A DNA stretch of 64,000 bases from Liolophura sinensis (GCF_032854445.1 NC_088301.1:5442044-5506043), one strand, 5' to 3'; counted from the stretch's first letter, positions 1 through 12,140 are shown. The notes: generated by a model from the letters alone, not told the origin. Numbers and translations are program-made.

Positions 1-285
1 TTGGGATTTATATATACCTAAGTGCTAGTATTTCTCATTTGCCCTTCGTGGTTATATTTAGATGTCTCCATTTGTGTGGAACAAAATCAATTGAAGGACT
101 GCCGTTAGACGGAAACCAGTACACATCATAATGACAACTGCAATTATCACATAATTCACGTTGTCAATACACACAGCCGATGTCAGATATCTTGGCAGGA
201 AGCCAAAGTACTGTTGTTTCGTCATAGTAATTGATATGTTCAATAAATATTATAGGGATGGGCGATTAGCTTCGTAATTACTTAC

Positions 286-1295
286 TGGAGGCCCTTTCTC
301 TCCCGCGGGTCCGGGCGGCCCATAAGGTCCCTGGATTCCGTCTCTTCCGTCCCGACCATCCCGACCATTCCGACCCGGAAGTCCACAACAATCAGCGGGA
401 GCAGCTATAAGCCAAGGTGAAAAACTCGTATGTTGCCCATTTTTGAAATTTTACAAATTAACGACAAAGGTATAAGAAAATCTAAAAACTAATCATACCG
501 TACGCTGTGGTGGTCCTTATCCAGTGTAGAGGTTAACAGCAACGTGTTTAGGAATAAGTGGAGTTGTATATGAGTAACCAGTATTGCCAGACAAGGATTA
601 ATGCAAAATGTAGTTTGTTGTATTTAGAGAACATGTCGTGAACTGGTGAATAATTTGAATGGGCGCATTGTTCAACGGAAAGAGAGCTGTTGGACAGCAT
701 AAAGAAAACTTTCATAGCGCAATGAATAGAAACGCTATCCGATCATTTATTCTTGGCAAATTTAGTGGTTAAGTGTTAAGTTTTATCATTGACATCAGAA
801 TGGCAATAGTTCAGAAATATGATACTCTTAAAGTCTCTTACCTGAAGCTGATCTTTCCACTCTACTCTCTTCTTGAGTGACATCTTTACTTCTCCCGTCC
901 GCTGATAGACCCTGATATATAAATAGTAGATGAAGTATATTTCTGCCTCCCGGAGTTTTAATGAACAAGGAAATAAGACCTACACCCAGATTCCAAGTCA
1001 CTGATTTGCACTTATTTCAACTATTTTAGTTCTTATTCGGAAAATCGATTTGAAAAGAAACTGTTCGCAGCTGCTGTAGATTATGTTGTAGGCAATTGTG
1101 GGTGGCAATCGTCGATCAATGCAACCATAAATCACTTTTTTCCACCGCTATATGAAAGCTTGATTTCGCTCCTGACTGTTAATCAGGATTGGTGTAAGCT
1201 ATTTGCATGGCTGGTGGACAAATTTCAGCGCGGTGATATCAATCACTTACCTGACCAATCAGAAAGGTGCACAACAAGAAGACAATGATAATCAT
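286..1295 (-). CDS. Gene A: short-chain collagen C4-like secreted protein, 5' exons only (exons 1-3)
   Basis: Partial copy of the tandem collagen gene; exons 4-6 lie beyond the left edge. Coding exons on the minus strand are 1251-1295 (exon 1), 842-911 (exon 2) and 286-404 (exon 3). Exon 1 encodes MIIIVFLLCTFLIGQ, a short basic-free hydrophobic signal peptide. Exon 2 encodes a charged stretch containing RVER, a minimal furin-like R-x-x-R. Exon 3 starts with ADCC and then gives 11 uninterrupted Gly-X-Y triplets rich in GRD, ending GEKGPP. Splice sites are CAG|gtaagtg, CAG|gtaagag and CCA|gtaagta, with acceptors tatcag and ttatag; phases agree (0, 1, 0). Intron 2 has a normal GT donor, unlike the three other copies. 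Secretion and trimer assembly are inferred from family resemblance. Exons 1-3 show no lesions; the state of the rest cannot be seen. Confidence 0.8.
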
Positions 1296-1384
1296 CTTCA
1301 ACACACTTGTAAAGCTGCAGTATATTGGCTGTATACACAGAAAGATAGCAAGTTCTAGTCTGGCTAGGTGAAATCAACAGAGTG

Positions 1385-1393
1385 TATTTTTAA
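1385..1393 (-). promoter_or_regulatory. TATA-like box of gene A
   Basis: Minus strand TTAAAAATA, 90 nt upstream of the gene A ATG, at the same place as the TATAAATA of genes B and C. The core differs by one base (T to A at the fourth base), so it is a weaker match to consensus. The 5' UTR would be about 60 nt if transcription starts 30 nt downstream (inference). Confidence 0.45.
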
Positions 1394-3261
1394 GGCAGAC
1401 GGACACCAGATATCTACACAACCAGTCCACATGGACGGTCTGTTTATATATCTTACTTACAAGTCGAAAGTTGTTTATGTAAACTCATCTCATAATACTG
1501 AGCGTTTGTATATTTACACTTTTGGTTGTTTATGACAAGAAATACTTTTCCTAGTAAATTAAACTATTGTATATGGCACGTGAGATCCTTTCCAGAATAA
1601 CATGTGGCTAGCGTGGGAATGTTCCTGATGTTGCTGGGGTTTTCTGTAACTCACTTTAAATATACATGTAGTCACACAGTTAACAGATGGAATTTCATGC
1701 CATCCGTCAGTGGATGCTGGCACCAGAGTGTTCATCAGGGTGAAATTGATATAGGGGTTCTAGGTTCTGAGGTGAACCATATCCTGGAATATTGGACTTT
1801 CGAAAACGGAATATGAGGAATTGTAGATAACATTTTAAACATTTACGTTTAAAAATTCAAACATTTTGGCAGCTATACATAAAATATAAAACTGTGGTAT
1901 TTGTTCTAGACGAAATGATATTTATATGAGAATCTGAAGTTCGAATGTCTATTGAAACTGCCATTCTAAACTTAATTAACTGGTGGCATTCGTATATCTG
2001 GTGTTCTGAGCGGCTAGCCTCTCACCATTGCAAGCTTAATCTAAGTGATCTCCAGTTGCATAGGTGGGAAGATTTTCCTACAACTTGCGGATTGTCGTGG
2101 CTTTTTTCGAGACATAGTCAATTTTTAGTGAGCATACTTTTTGTCCCCGTCATACAAGTGAAACATCCTCGTTATGGCTTGAAACACCTATCAAATCAAT
2201 AAATTAATCATCAGAATGATGATGGATTAGTATTGATTATCCAGCAGTGCTCGCTATTAGCGACAGAATTTATAATCAGTATTTACTTTAACAGTTTAAT
2301 GGCGCGTTAATTGTTTTATTTGATTAATTTTTGGATGTTTGACTGATTGGTGTTTACCCCAAGAACTTTTAACTTATATGACAGCGGTGAGGTTTATGGA
2401 TAGAGGCTTTCTATACTGTACGAGAGTTCGTCTGACAGCTATAGTGTGTAGATAAACGAGATCGATCCTGTATCCTCCTTGATATAAATTTTATCTGATC
2501 ATCACTGAATGAGAATCTTCCAGGTTGTAGAACAACTTTTCCTCAAATATAACCTACAGGACTAGTCTTACGACATTTATATTATACAGGTCCTAATTTT
2601 GACTGAAAATCAGGTCATATCAAAATACTCTAACATGATAGGTGTGCTCTACATGGGCTTACACCTGGATGTGAGTATAGGGCTTACCGAGAGTTAAGGA
2701 AGAGTGGAGGAGAACGATTGTGTCAGTGTAACATGACTTAGTAAGGTAACGAGTTCTGTTTGTCTTATTAGTGCAACTTCGCGTAAGCAAAACGCAAAGT
2801 GCATCCTGGTAATCATTACATGTATACATATAGTTTAAAGTTACATCTCGGGGGTGAGTGAAGCGGGTATGGTAATGGTTACCATTTTTACACCTGGTTT
2901 TGGTAGGATTATAAAAAACAACGAGTAAGCGTTTTGCAGAGATACATTGTTATGGTCTATTTCTTATAGTGAGTCGCCTATATTCAGTTGTCTGTAAACT
3001 CAGTCATACTCGCTACCAAAATTGCCTTTATTGAGCGACACATAACAATACAAGCTCTACACACTGAAAATGTTGAACATCCATACTATTGCAAAAAATT
3101 GCAGTTAGAATATTTTTTCTCATTTATAATGTTAAACTCCACAGGCTTAGTTTATACACCAAGAACTTGTTACCTCAGGTGACGTCATCATTATTCAAAA
3201 GTGTGTTACATGTATGCCTGGAGAGTATTTTGTTTTACAATGGCTGCACCACTAATCGGTT

Positions 3262-3803
3262 TGAACAAACTAGTGTCTCTGCAAATTGACTACATGGCTT
3301 TAATTTCCTAAAATCCACCACTAAATCTATACTGCCGTGAGATCATATACTACAAGAGATATAATAAAATTGATTTAGTAAGTTATATTATACTAAGTTG
3401 GTTAGCGCGCTAGCGCAGCGTAATGACCCAGTCTCTTACCAATGCGGTCGCTGGGAGTTCAAGTCCAGCTCATGCTGGCTTCCTCTCCGGCCGTACGTGG
3501 GAAGGTTTGCGGATGGTCGTGGGTTTTCCCCGGGCTGTGCCCGGTTTCCACCCACCATAATGCTGGCTGCCGTCCTTTAAGTGAAATATTCTTGAGTACG
3601 GCGTAAAACACCAATTAAATAAAAAAAATGCATGTATGTTATACTAAAACGTGTGAACATCTTCAAATATAACAGTGTCACTAACAGGGTTTACAGTTAA
3701 GTGAGAGTAATTTAGGTACCTGATGTCGCCCTCCATCAAACATGTTGATCTCCGCCCAGTACCCAAAATGCCATTGGTTTTAAACAATTCTGATGTCACC
3801 GCG
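3262..3803. repeat. Segment shared with 12880-13428 inside the same unit
   Basis: The left 140 nt (gtttgaacaaactagtgtctctg to the SINE) matches 12857-13014 in every unit. The right part, 3627-3803, matches 13250-13428 and exists here only in unit 1. Confidence 0.8.
3397..3628 (+). mobile_element. tRNA-derived SINE, lacking the first ~17 nt (unit 1)
   Basis: Starts ttggttagcgcgctagcg, with the B box, the core (gtgggttttccccgggctgtg) and the tail gcgtaaaacaccaattaaat. It sits in a longer segment duplicated near 12.9-13.4 kb. Confidence 0.88.
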
Positions 3804-4197
3804 AGGCGTAAAACACCAATGAAATAAAAAAAAAAAATAAATACACTCTTCAATAAAAGAAACGCAAAATGAAATTCAAAAATGATACTTACAATTTTGT
3901 ACACATATGTTAACTCAAACAGTTTTGTAGGGTTGCACATTGTTACGGGAATGTTTCAGAAGATCATCCTTGACCAAACGCAACCAAAAATGATTTTAAA
4001 CGGTTTTATCAATTAGGATTGTTAGGATGTGCGTTGATGTGGTATCGTGAAATGAACTTGGTAATCCCGGTTTAAATTGTATTCATTTAAACGAGTGTTC
4101 ATTTGCAGACGTGCCATTTCAAGTCTGCAAACTCGTTCACCGTGAAAGTAAAGGTTAAGATCAGGAACAATTCATTGTGATATTCTCAAGGGTTCAT

Positions 4198-4385
4198 GTA
4201 GATGCAGGTGTGACATAAACTCGGCACACATTTATCATAAAATAAACCAAATGACCATTAAAAAGGTAAAGATCACTAACAATGAATCCGTGTAGATGCA
4301 GGTGTGACATAAACTCGGCACACATTTATCATAAAATAAACCAAATGACCATTAAAAAGGTAAAGATCACTAACAATGAATAGGG
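4198..4385. repeat. 94-bp tandem duplication private to unit 1
   Basis: The stretch starting gtagatgcaggtgtgacata occurs at 4198 and again at 4292. Units 2, 3 and 4 have a single copy (near 23592, 41945 and 61656). Confidence 0.85.
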
Positions 4386-5289
4386 TACTCTCAAATAAGA
4401 TATACATAGATTTCGTTATTTTTCATTATTTTTGATCTATGCCTTCAGAGATATACAAGCGCTAACTCCTATTCTTCTTTAGCGGCTGTGTACATGCCTT
4501 TTCACTTTAACAATCTTGTCGTCATGAACAAATAATTCAAGGTCAAAAATAACCAACAGGGTTCTTTTCCAACGTTAGATGCATCCGTGACACTAATATA
4601 ACAACCATGGCTTTAACTGTTGAAGACATAACATGGTTACCCCAATAAAACATAAAAACACTGACGACCTTAAAAGCACTGGCCGAGGTGGCCAAGATGG
4701 AGTTTTCTCCCGTATATGAGGAGTATATGGAATACGATATATTGACTTTGCCTCATGCCTTCAAAACATTTCATGTTTTTATGCGCAACATATAATTTAA
4801 CTTTAGCGGACCTCTTCGCAATAAAAAACATGTCAAGGTCATATTTTCCATATATTTGTACATCTATGACACAAGAATGGTAAACTTGACTTCAAGCTTT
4901 GCAGGGAGAGAGCGTTTACAGGAAAGTGGAGAGACGGACGGACAGATGGACGCAGGATGCAACAGCAATACTTCAAGGCCAACTCTGGGCTGAGGAATTA
5001 TTAAAACATATCGTTACTTCTCACAGCTTTGAGATCTATAAAATATCCCCAACAGATATACATTTATAAACCCATGTAAACAAGAATATCCAGCCGTGTC
5101 AAAGCCGATTTGGTGGTAGGATGTGTGCACTGCCAGGGGCGCGTGACATGTCAGCACTGATTGTGTAGGCTACTACATGCACTTTGTGATTAATACTGGC
5201 TTAGTTCACGAGACAGCGGGTAATGTGTACAGCCAGCTTTCTGTTACATTTGAACAATTTATATACACCCACATTGGTCTATTGCAGCA

Positions 5290-5505
5290 CGATCGTGCAT
5301 GTGCACTACCAACAGTTTGTTACACCTTAGTTTATGTGTACAGCCGTTGGTGTATTACAACTCGGCAGTTTATGTGTACAACCGTTGGTGTATTACAACT
5401 CGGCAGTTTGTGTGTACAACCGTTGGTGTATTACAATTCAGCAGTTTATGTGTATTATCATTGATCTATTACATCCGAGCAGTTAAAGTGTGCTACATGC
5501 ATTTT
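5290..5505. repeat. 38-bp minisatellite, four core copies (unit 1)
   Basis: The phrase gtttatgtgtacaaccgttg recurs at 5330, 5368, 5406 and 5444, an exact 38-bp period. Degenerate copies continue on both sides, and related pieces occur at about 16125-16250 and 51590-51930. Confidence 0.8.
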
Positions 5506-5556
5506 TGATCTTTCATATCTCATCAGTTTATGGATACTACCATTGTTTCATTCCAT

Positions 5557-5700
5557 CTCCGGCCGTATGTGGGAAGGTCTATCAGCAAACTACGGATGGC
5601 CGTGGGTTTTCCGCGGGCTCTGCCCGGTTTCCTCTCACCATAATGCTGGCCGCCGTCGTATAAGTGAAATATTCTTGAGTACGGCGTAAATAAATAAATA
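5557..5700 (+). mobile_element. SINE 3' fragment (unit 1)
   Basis: Core and tail only, beginning ctccggccgtatgtggg. The tRNA part is missing. It splits a 38-bp-family inverted duplicate. Confidence 0.85.
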
Positions 5701-5787
5701 TGCCGAGATGGAATACACAATACTAGTATCCATAAACTGATGAGATCTAACAGACCATTGGTTTTACACATAACCTGTTGAGATGGA

Positions 5788-6011
5788 GTGAAGCAATGGT
5801 AGCATCCAAAAACTGAATTTAATAATAGACTATTGGTCTAACAGATAACTTGTTGAGATCTCCATCTCAGCAAGTTATGTGTAAGACCAATGGTCTACTA
5901 CAACTCATCAGTATATAGAATCTACCATTGTTTCTTTCCATCTCAACAAGTTATCTGTTAGACCAATAGTCTATTATTAAATTCAGTTTTTGGATGCTAC
6001 CATTGCTTCAC
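5788..6011. repeat. Perfect 72-bp inverted repeat with 80-nt spacer (unit 1)
   Basis: Arms 5788-5859 and 5940-6011 are exact reverse complements. The spacer contains a third, degenerate direct relative of the arm. The right arm ends at the first-exon remnant's intron side. Confidence 0.9.
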
Positions 6012-7687
6012 TTCACTCACTGGAACACGAAAACAAGACAATGATAATCATCTTGAACACTGCAGTAAAACAGCAGCATCTCAGCTATGACTGTATAAGC
6101 GTAATGAGTGTTAGTCCTGCAAAAGAATGATTGACGCTAAAGCTGTTACGCGGCTAGTGAATTATACTCATATATTCTCATATGATACGTGATACCTTTT
6201 AACATCTACTTGTGGATAGCTTGGGAATGTTCTTGGTGGTGCTGGCACGTATTTCCTGTAACTGACTGTACTGTCACACATTCATCACAATAGAAATTTC
6301 ACTTTATGCGGGACTGGATATTTGAGTGTATATTTGGGTATAAATCATACAGATGCCTCTGGTTAAGAAGTGACATTTGCTGTATTAACAGACTTTCTTA
6401 CAGAAAATGGAATGCGAAAGATTACGGAAAAATGTAAGTATGATGGCAGTAAAATGAATATCAAATTGCATTCATGTTAAAGCCTCTCCTTTCAATGCTA
6501 GCGATATAATACTGGCGTGGAATCGCAATGTTACTGTACTTTTTAGGTCTGTGGACAGTAAACTTCCACGTTAACGTTGGGTTTGTTCGGTGCTTTATCG
6601 GCATTATTTCTTCCATGTTAGCCAAATTGTTACCAGACCTTTTACATTTTAAAACAGTAGAGTGAATTTTGGTTTGTTTAGGGGTTTGTTTAGACATCAG
6701 ATCTTTTAAGGGATAATACATGGTATAAAACATCAAGGACATTGCCTCTGATTAATAATAATTACAACAGAGTGCATAGCAGCTTTTCTGTTACGTGAGG
6801 TGGACATTTTGGAAGTCCTTAGATGTTAAAGGACCTGGTATGGTAAGCGGGGAATCGGCCCCAGTGCAAGAAACTGTGCACCTGTAGAAGCGAAACTGAC
6901 TATAGCTGCGTCAGCTGTTGAAACACTCGTAAGGCTACTTCTTTTTTCATGTATGTTTTACTTCTCTTTTCCTGTTAGCATGCGACTATCAAAACTCCAG
7001 ACATGCACCGACGCAATGTATAGGTCATAAGATCGAAAAATGGTGGCCTGCTCCAATCACACTGACATATCTTTTTTTATGTATTAGACACCGTAGAGTG
7101 GGGTGAATCACTGCACCACACACGTAACTTTCTGAAAAATTCTTGAGGAGGCAGTTATGCACCAATCAGTTAAATACATATAGAACAGATGTTCAGCCTT
7201 ATACTTCCACCAAGCATAACATGTTAATGTTAGTAACAGCTCGAGGGCCACGTGTGATCTCAAATAGGATTGAAGTATGAATTTGTTATAATTGCCACAC
7301 GTTACGTAATAAAATAGCTTAACAATTATCCATTCTAATTCAAAGATAACATTTATTTAATGTAAGGCAGCCTATATCTCTCTTTCCCGGAAAAAGATTG
7401 TTGCCAAAGACAAAAAATCTCACAAAGATTCGAACTCTGTAAGCTGTTCTTCAGTTCACTGTACTATGAAGTATAGACAATAGACAATAGCAGAAATATG
7501 GATTTTAAGCTGGCCAAAATATGACAAAGCTAAACACTTTATAAAGTTTATTCTTTTTTTACATATGGAGATTAACGTTAACCAAAACGAAACTTTGACA
7601 GTGAAATACACTCATGAAAGTTTCAGTAAAGATATTTTTCTGGCTGATCTTCATACTGAAAATTTCATGCAAGGTATTGAATTGTTC

Positions 7688-8080
7688 AGAGGCCTACGGA
7701 TGGCTAGTAACAGAAACACCACAAAATGGGGAGAGGCCTACGGGTGGCTACTAAAAGATACACCACAAAATGGGCAGAGGCCTACGAGTGGCTAGTAACA
7801 GATACACCACAAAATGGGCAGAGGCCTACGGATGGCTAGTAACAGAAACACCACAAAATGGGCAGAGGCCTACGGGTGGCTAATAACAGATACACCACAA
7901 AATGGGCAGAGGGCTACGGGTGTCTAGTAAAAGATACACCACAAAATGGCCAGAGGCCTACATGTGGCTAGTAACAGACACACCACAAATGGTCAGAGGC
8001 CCACATGTGGCTAGTAACAGATACACCACAAATGGTCAGAGGCCTACGGGTGGCTAGTAACAGACAGACCAGGAAATGGA
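7688..8080. repeat. 44-bp minisatellite, about nine copies (unit 1)
   Basis: Period 44 bp, consensus beginning agaggcctacgggtggctag and ending caccacaaaatgggc. Copies differ by a few bases; the last ones are 43 bp. A short open frame runs into it but is not maintained. Confidence 0.9.
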
Positions 8081-9463
8081 CAGATTTGCATTTTAAGGTC
8101 ATTTAAAAAAAATGACAAATTTATTAAGAGTAAGACATTAAACCTAAACTAAAGTGTCTTATGAATTCATTATTTGAAATGAATACATATAAAAACAATT
8201 ATAAACCGCAAGGGTGAGGGCGAAAAAAAGACAACATGGGACACAAGAAACATAACTGAGTACGTAAAACCCCAAAAAGGAGAGTAGGGTGGGATTTCGG
8301 AAATTAGCCATATCATGCAGCATGCATATACGTCCATCTCGGTTTACGTCTAAGCAGAAAAGGACACCAAGGCCTATAACACTGCCACGAGGCTACTGTA
8401 TGTGTAAATATTGCCATGGCAGCATGAGCTAACCTGTGACGAGCGCGCACTTAGCAAACTCATGGATAATCTCTTATTCATATTATATAGACTGATGTTA
8501 CCTGAAAGTAATTTGATTGTCTGATGTTACACTGAAAGTGTAATTGTGATTACTTGACTGTACTGCGAATTTCACATGAAATACATGACCTGTATAAAAA
8601 CAACAACGACAACACCAATATGGCGCAAAATATTAATAAATAACTGTCATCTTTGGTTTACCCGCACCTCTGCTGTTAATTTCTTATACAATGGCACATT
8701 ACTGTGTGAGTATTCAGAGGAACTCTCGTATCGGCTGATCGAGTTGAGGCAAGCAATCACCACTATCGAACATTTGACCTAGAGATTTTTTTTTCTGACT
8801 TTGATTTCTCAGTCGTCCTACATGTCTTATGCATATCTAACATTTTATTGTTAACGAAAATGAAATATTCATGGGGGTATTTTTAATAAAGGTATGTGTT
8901 GTTGACGGTTGATTACAACAACAACAACAACAGTCAAATGTCAGTGATTGATTGTCAGAAAATTTTGGTGTAAAATGTACTCAATGTAGGCTTAGCACTA
9001 ATAGTTCATGGAACAGGTGTATTTTGCTGGAGTTTCTATGATCTTGCCTCAATTAGAAACTATTTAGATATTTATTTCCGATCGAAATAATTCACGTCAC
9101 TTCGTCGTGGTTTGTAAAGTCTGGCATGATGTTCTGCATTTCGGATTGGAGGCTTTGGAATCTAGGATTTTGATAATTACGAAAACGGCTCATGTGTTAT
9201 ATTGGTATAGTTAGAAAAAGCAGATTTTATAGTATCTGTGTTCTTCAAAGTAAAATTTAATATAGCATTATTTGATAGAAATTACAGGACTTTTATTTTT
9301 GTTGACATAGGGAAATGACGTTATTTTAGCCATGTTTGCTTCGCGATCATAGTAAATTATAGGAGGGACGCAGTAAGAGGCAAACTCTGTTCAATGTACG
9401 TCAGCCAGTCAAAATGTAGGATTTTTGGTGATTAGCATAGCCTACTCTGTCTACACGCTGTAA

Positions 9464-9497
9464 AAGGGCATCGATCATGGCGAATGATCGATGCCTT
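9464..9497. repeat. Short hairpin around an ATCGAT core
   Basis: aagggcatcgatcat and atgatcgatgcctt form a near-perfect 14-15 bp stem with a 5-nt loop. It lies in DNA deleted, with different breakpoints, from units 2 and 3. Confidence 0.6.
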
Positions 9498-9795
9498 TAA
9501 CGTCGTACTTAACAGTTTTTCAGTCATATGACAACGAAAGAATCCTTAGAGCAAGGGGCAGAGGATTAGTTAGAAGATGCCACAGATGAAAATTTACAGT
9601 TACTGAAGTATACAGATGCAGGCAACTATACGGTCTAAAGAAAAAAAAAAAAAAAAAAAAAAAAAAAACAAAAAACAGCCTGTACATCAATGAGCAACCC
9701 ACAGGGGATCAGCACAGAGATTTACCAGGGATCGCCGATCCTCCCAAGTGGAGCCGATCTTGATTGACAGCGGACGGAGCATGTGTATTCGACCC

Positions 9796-9868
9796 TGCGG
9801 GAGATTTGCTCGGTCTGGCGGGAGATTTGCTCGGTCTGGCGGGAGATTTGCCTCGATCTGGCGGGGGA
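9796..9868. repeat. 21-bp VNTR (unit 1, three copies)
   Basis: gcgggagatttgctcggtctg repeated three times with variation. Unit 2 has two copies (about 28499-28550) and unit 3 one (about 46425-46450). Confidence 0.8.
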
Positions 9869-10842
9869 TCAGTAATCTTCAGTATGTTATGCAGGAAGGA
9901 TTTTGTGTTTTACTGAAGGGACTGTGACTCTGTGGGATAGAGAGCTACTTCTCTTGCACTAAAATACACATAAGGATAATGGTTAGGTAGAAATTCCAGC
10001 ATATATATTTGTCGTAATATTTTAAATTGCTGAAGACTCTTCACAGTCTATAACTGTGTTAACAAGCCTCTCAGAGTTATTCCCCCTGAAACTCTCTCCC
10101 ATAAATGGTGTTGTTGATTCTGATGGAATTCTAGTATTTGATGATTTGACAGTATACATGTGAAAAAATGCATTTCACTGTTTAGTGTTCGAAGTGAAAA
10201 AACTAATCTTCGGATCTTTTCTTATGCTGTTCTTGCTGATTTACTGAAATAAACAGAACTGAATTAATGATTGGAGTATTGAGAGTAAATCCATATTTCT
10301 GGATATCCAAATACTTGAGGTAAATATTGGTCTCATACGCTACCAAAATATAAAACTTTTTACCTCGGAGTCGATAGAGATTAACTGGTGATAAACAGAA
10401 AGCAAAGCCTGTACACTTCATCTCTAAACATCATAAGACTGTTTTTTTAAATCATCTACACTACATGTTATAATCGGAGACGGCTCTGAAAACAGAGGAG
10501 ATAACTTTTAAGTCAGATCAAAGCCAGTGATAAAATGTACATGTGTTAATTTAATCGCACACTGTCCCATCATAAAAAAACTATTATAGCTCTGATATAA
10601 TTGGTATAAAGATACTGCGACTCGATTGAAAGAAAAATTCGCGCTTTTGATCGAGAGAGCATTTTTGGCCCGTTATTACTAAGAAACCATATGGTCATAT
10701 AACTTCTATGGGCAAACCGACCAAACTTTATACTTCTGATTTGGAAACTTACAGAAATGTGCTGGGATTTTGAAATTTGCACTTTCTTATCGTATCTATC
10801 TGGTGCTGATTTTCCGCTTTACCCACCAGGTCCTTTGTATAT

Positions 10843-10960
10843 TTTATTTATTCATTTATTAATTTATTTGATTTGTGTTTTACGATGTACTCAAGATTAT
10901 TTCACTTATACGACGGCGACTAGGATTATGGTGGGAGGAAACCGGACAGAGCCGGGAAAG
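10843..10960 (-). mobile_element. SINE 3' fragment, reverse (unit 1)
   Basis: Reverse-complement tail (tttatttgatttgtgttttacg) and core as far as ggaaaccggacagagccggg. Confidence 0.8.
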
Positions 10961-12140
10961 GGTTGGGGGGGCGTTGAGTATTCAGAAAATTTTAAAAATA
11001 GTTGTAAACTGAAGGAATGATTTCAGTTAAACTAATGTCATAAAGTGCCCAACATTTACGTTCTTGGCGTAGACATGGGCACATGCAACCCACAAAGAAA
11101 AGTTCATAGGACTTTGGCACGTGGATTTTCGGCTCTGAGTGAAAACTGTGCACTTTAAGTTTAAGAAAGGGTTGTATCACAAAAAATTTCGTATACACGC
11201 TGGAATTTGTACACTTGACACGAATGATCAGTGACAGCAGTGGCGACTGTCTCGCCTCCTGGCAAACCACCACATCTGGGGTTCCCTTTAACCGTTCGTG
11301 TAAATTCTTAACTAACAGCACAGTGGCTTAAGCATAATTAGATACAAACAATACAATGAGGTAATTGTGTTTTTTAGAAATTATACATGTTGATATTTAT
11401 ACGATATAATATGGGCCTATGTGCTAACTGGCAAATAGTCACACGTACCGCTGTCAATTTTCACAGGTTAGAATCAGGTGTTAATGGTTCAACGTAGTAG
11501 CATGATTTATAGAATTATTCGAATTTCTGATTAATAACTAACTGCTCTGGCCTGTTAGCAGAAATATATTTATTCATAAATGAATAAGACTATATGCAGA
11601 CTATATGCAGACTATATACGTTGAAAATCAATCAGCTTTACAAAACCATACAGTTTCCATTAACCTAAAGCTTTATAAACTGCCTTCTGACGGTACATAA
11701 TTCCTATACAATCGATGCAGTAAAGGAATTAAATCATTATTTACTGGACATAATGGAGACCAGTGAATCCTCCGATGACACATATTTCCTGAATCTGTAT
11801 ATTCCGCTCACGTTGATCGTATAACAAAAGGGAGTTAATTTATGAATGGCAATATTCCCAGAAAACCCTGTATATAGTATATGTAAGTGAAACTTTGAAC
11901 TCCAATCTTTACCATCAATAGTCACCGTTCAGAGTTTCTTAAGTTTTACCAAACACAACAGCCATTGGTTACAATTTTTTCGTCATAACGTGAAAGATGT
12001 ATGGTGCAATATTATTTGTAAGTATATAAATCTACGTTCGCTTAACACGGCACTTTTGGGATGTATAACCATTTTTAGTTTCCATAAAAACACATACTTA
12101 ATGTAAAAGTTGCAATACTTATTTATCTATTTTTTTCTTT

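Larger units (their letters stand above)
5025..6320 (-). pseudogene. Decayed collagen gene copy: intron 5-like DNA joined to a first-exon remnant (unit 1)
   Basis: A minus-strand ATG at 6051 starts MIIIVLFS, the beginning of the collagen signal peptide, then runs out at a shortened exon followed by gtgagtg. Upstream, 6180-6300 resembles the gene promoter flank (a 'gataccttt ... agcttgggaatgttctt' region against 'gagatcctttcc ... agcgtgggaatgttcct' at 1585-1625). At its other end, 5025-5105 resembles intron 5 next to exon 6 (shared tagctttgag-like and aagaatatccag phrases, compare 14930-14985). Between them lie 38-bp repeats and an inverted repeat. Exons 2-5 are absent. Best read as an old deleted copy (inference). 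Confidence 0.5.

Noticed and set aside
1945-2202. Plus-strand 85-codon open frame present in all units
   Set aside because: Codons are gained and lost by in-frame indels and substitutions at the same rate as flanks; no motif. Lies in the upstream region of the collagen promoter.
3398-3580. About 60-codon frames starting MVSALAQRNDP and similar over SINEs
   Set aside because: They are translations of the tRNA-derived SINE and occur wherever it does.
7688-8080. CRISPR-like array
   Set aside because: The 44-bp period has no distinct spacers, only variant direct repeats, and the sequence is eukaryotic.
9638-9668. Processed pseudogene suggested by a long A run
   Set aside because: No coding-like sequence or target duplication could be found upstream of the A run; unit 3 has an interrupted version, as expected of a simple repeat.
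10992-11321. Minus-strand 109-codon open frame (also at 47601, shortened at 29756)
   Set aside because: No recognisable domain, no splice or promoter context, and the start codon side is not maintained in unit 2. Conservation equals that of the surrounding non-coding DNA.
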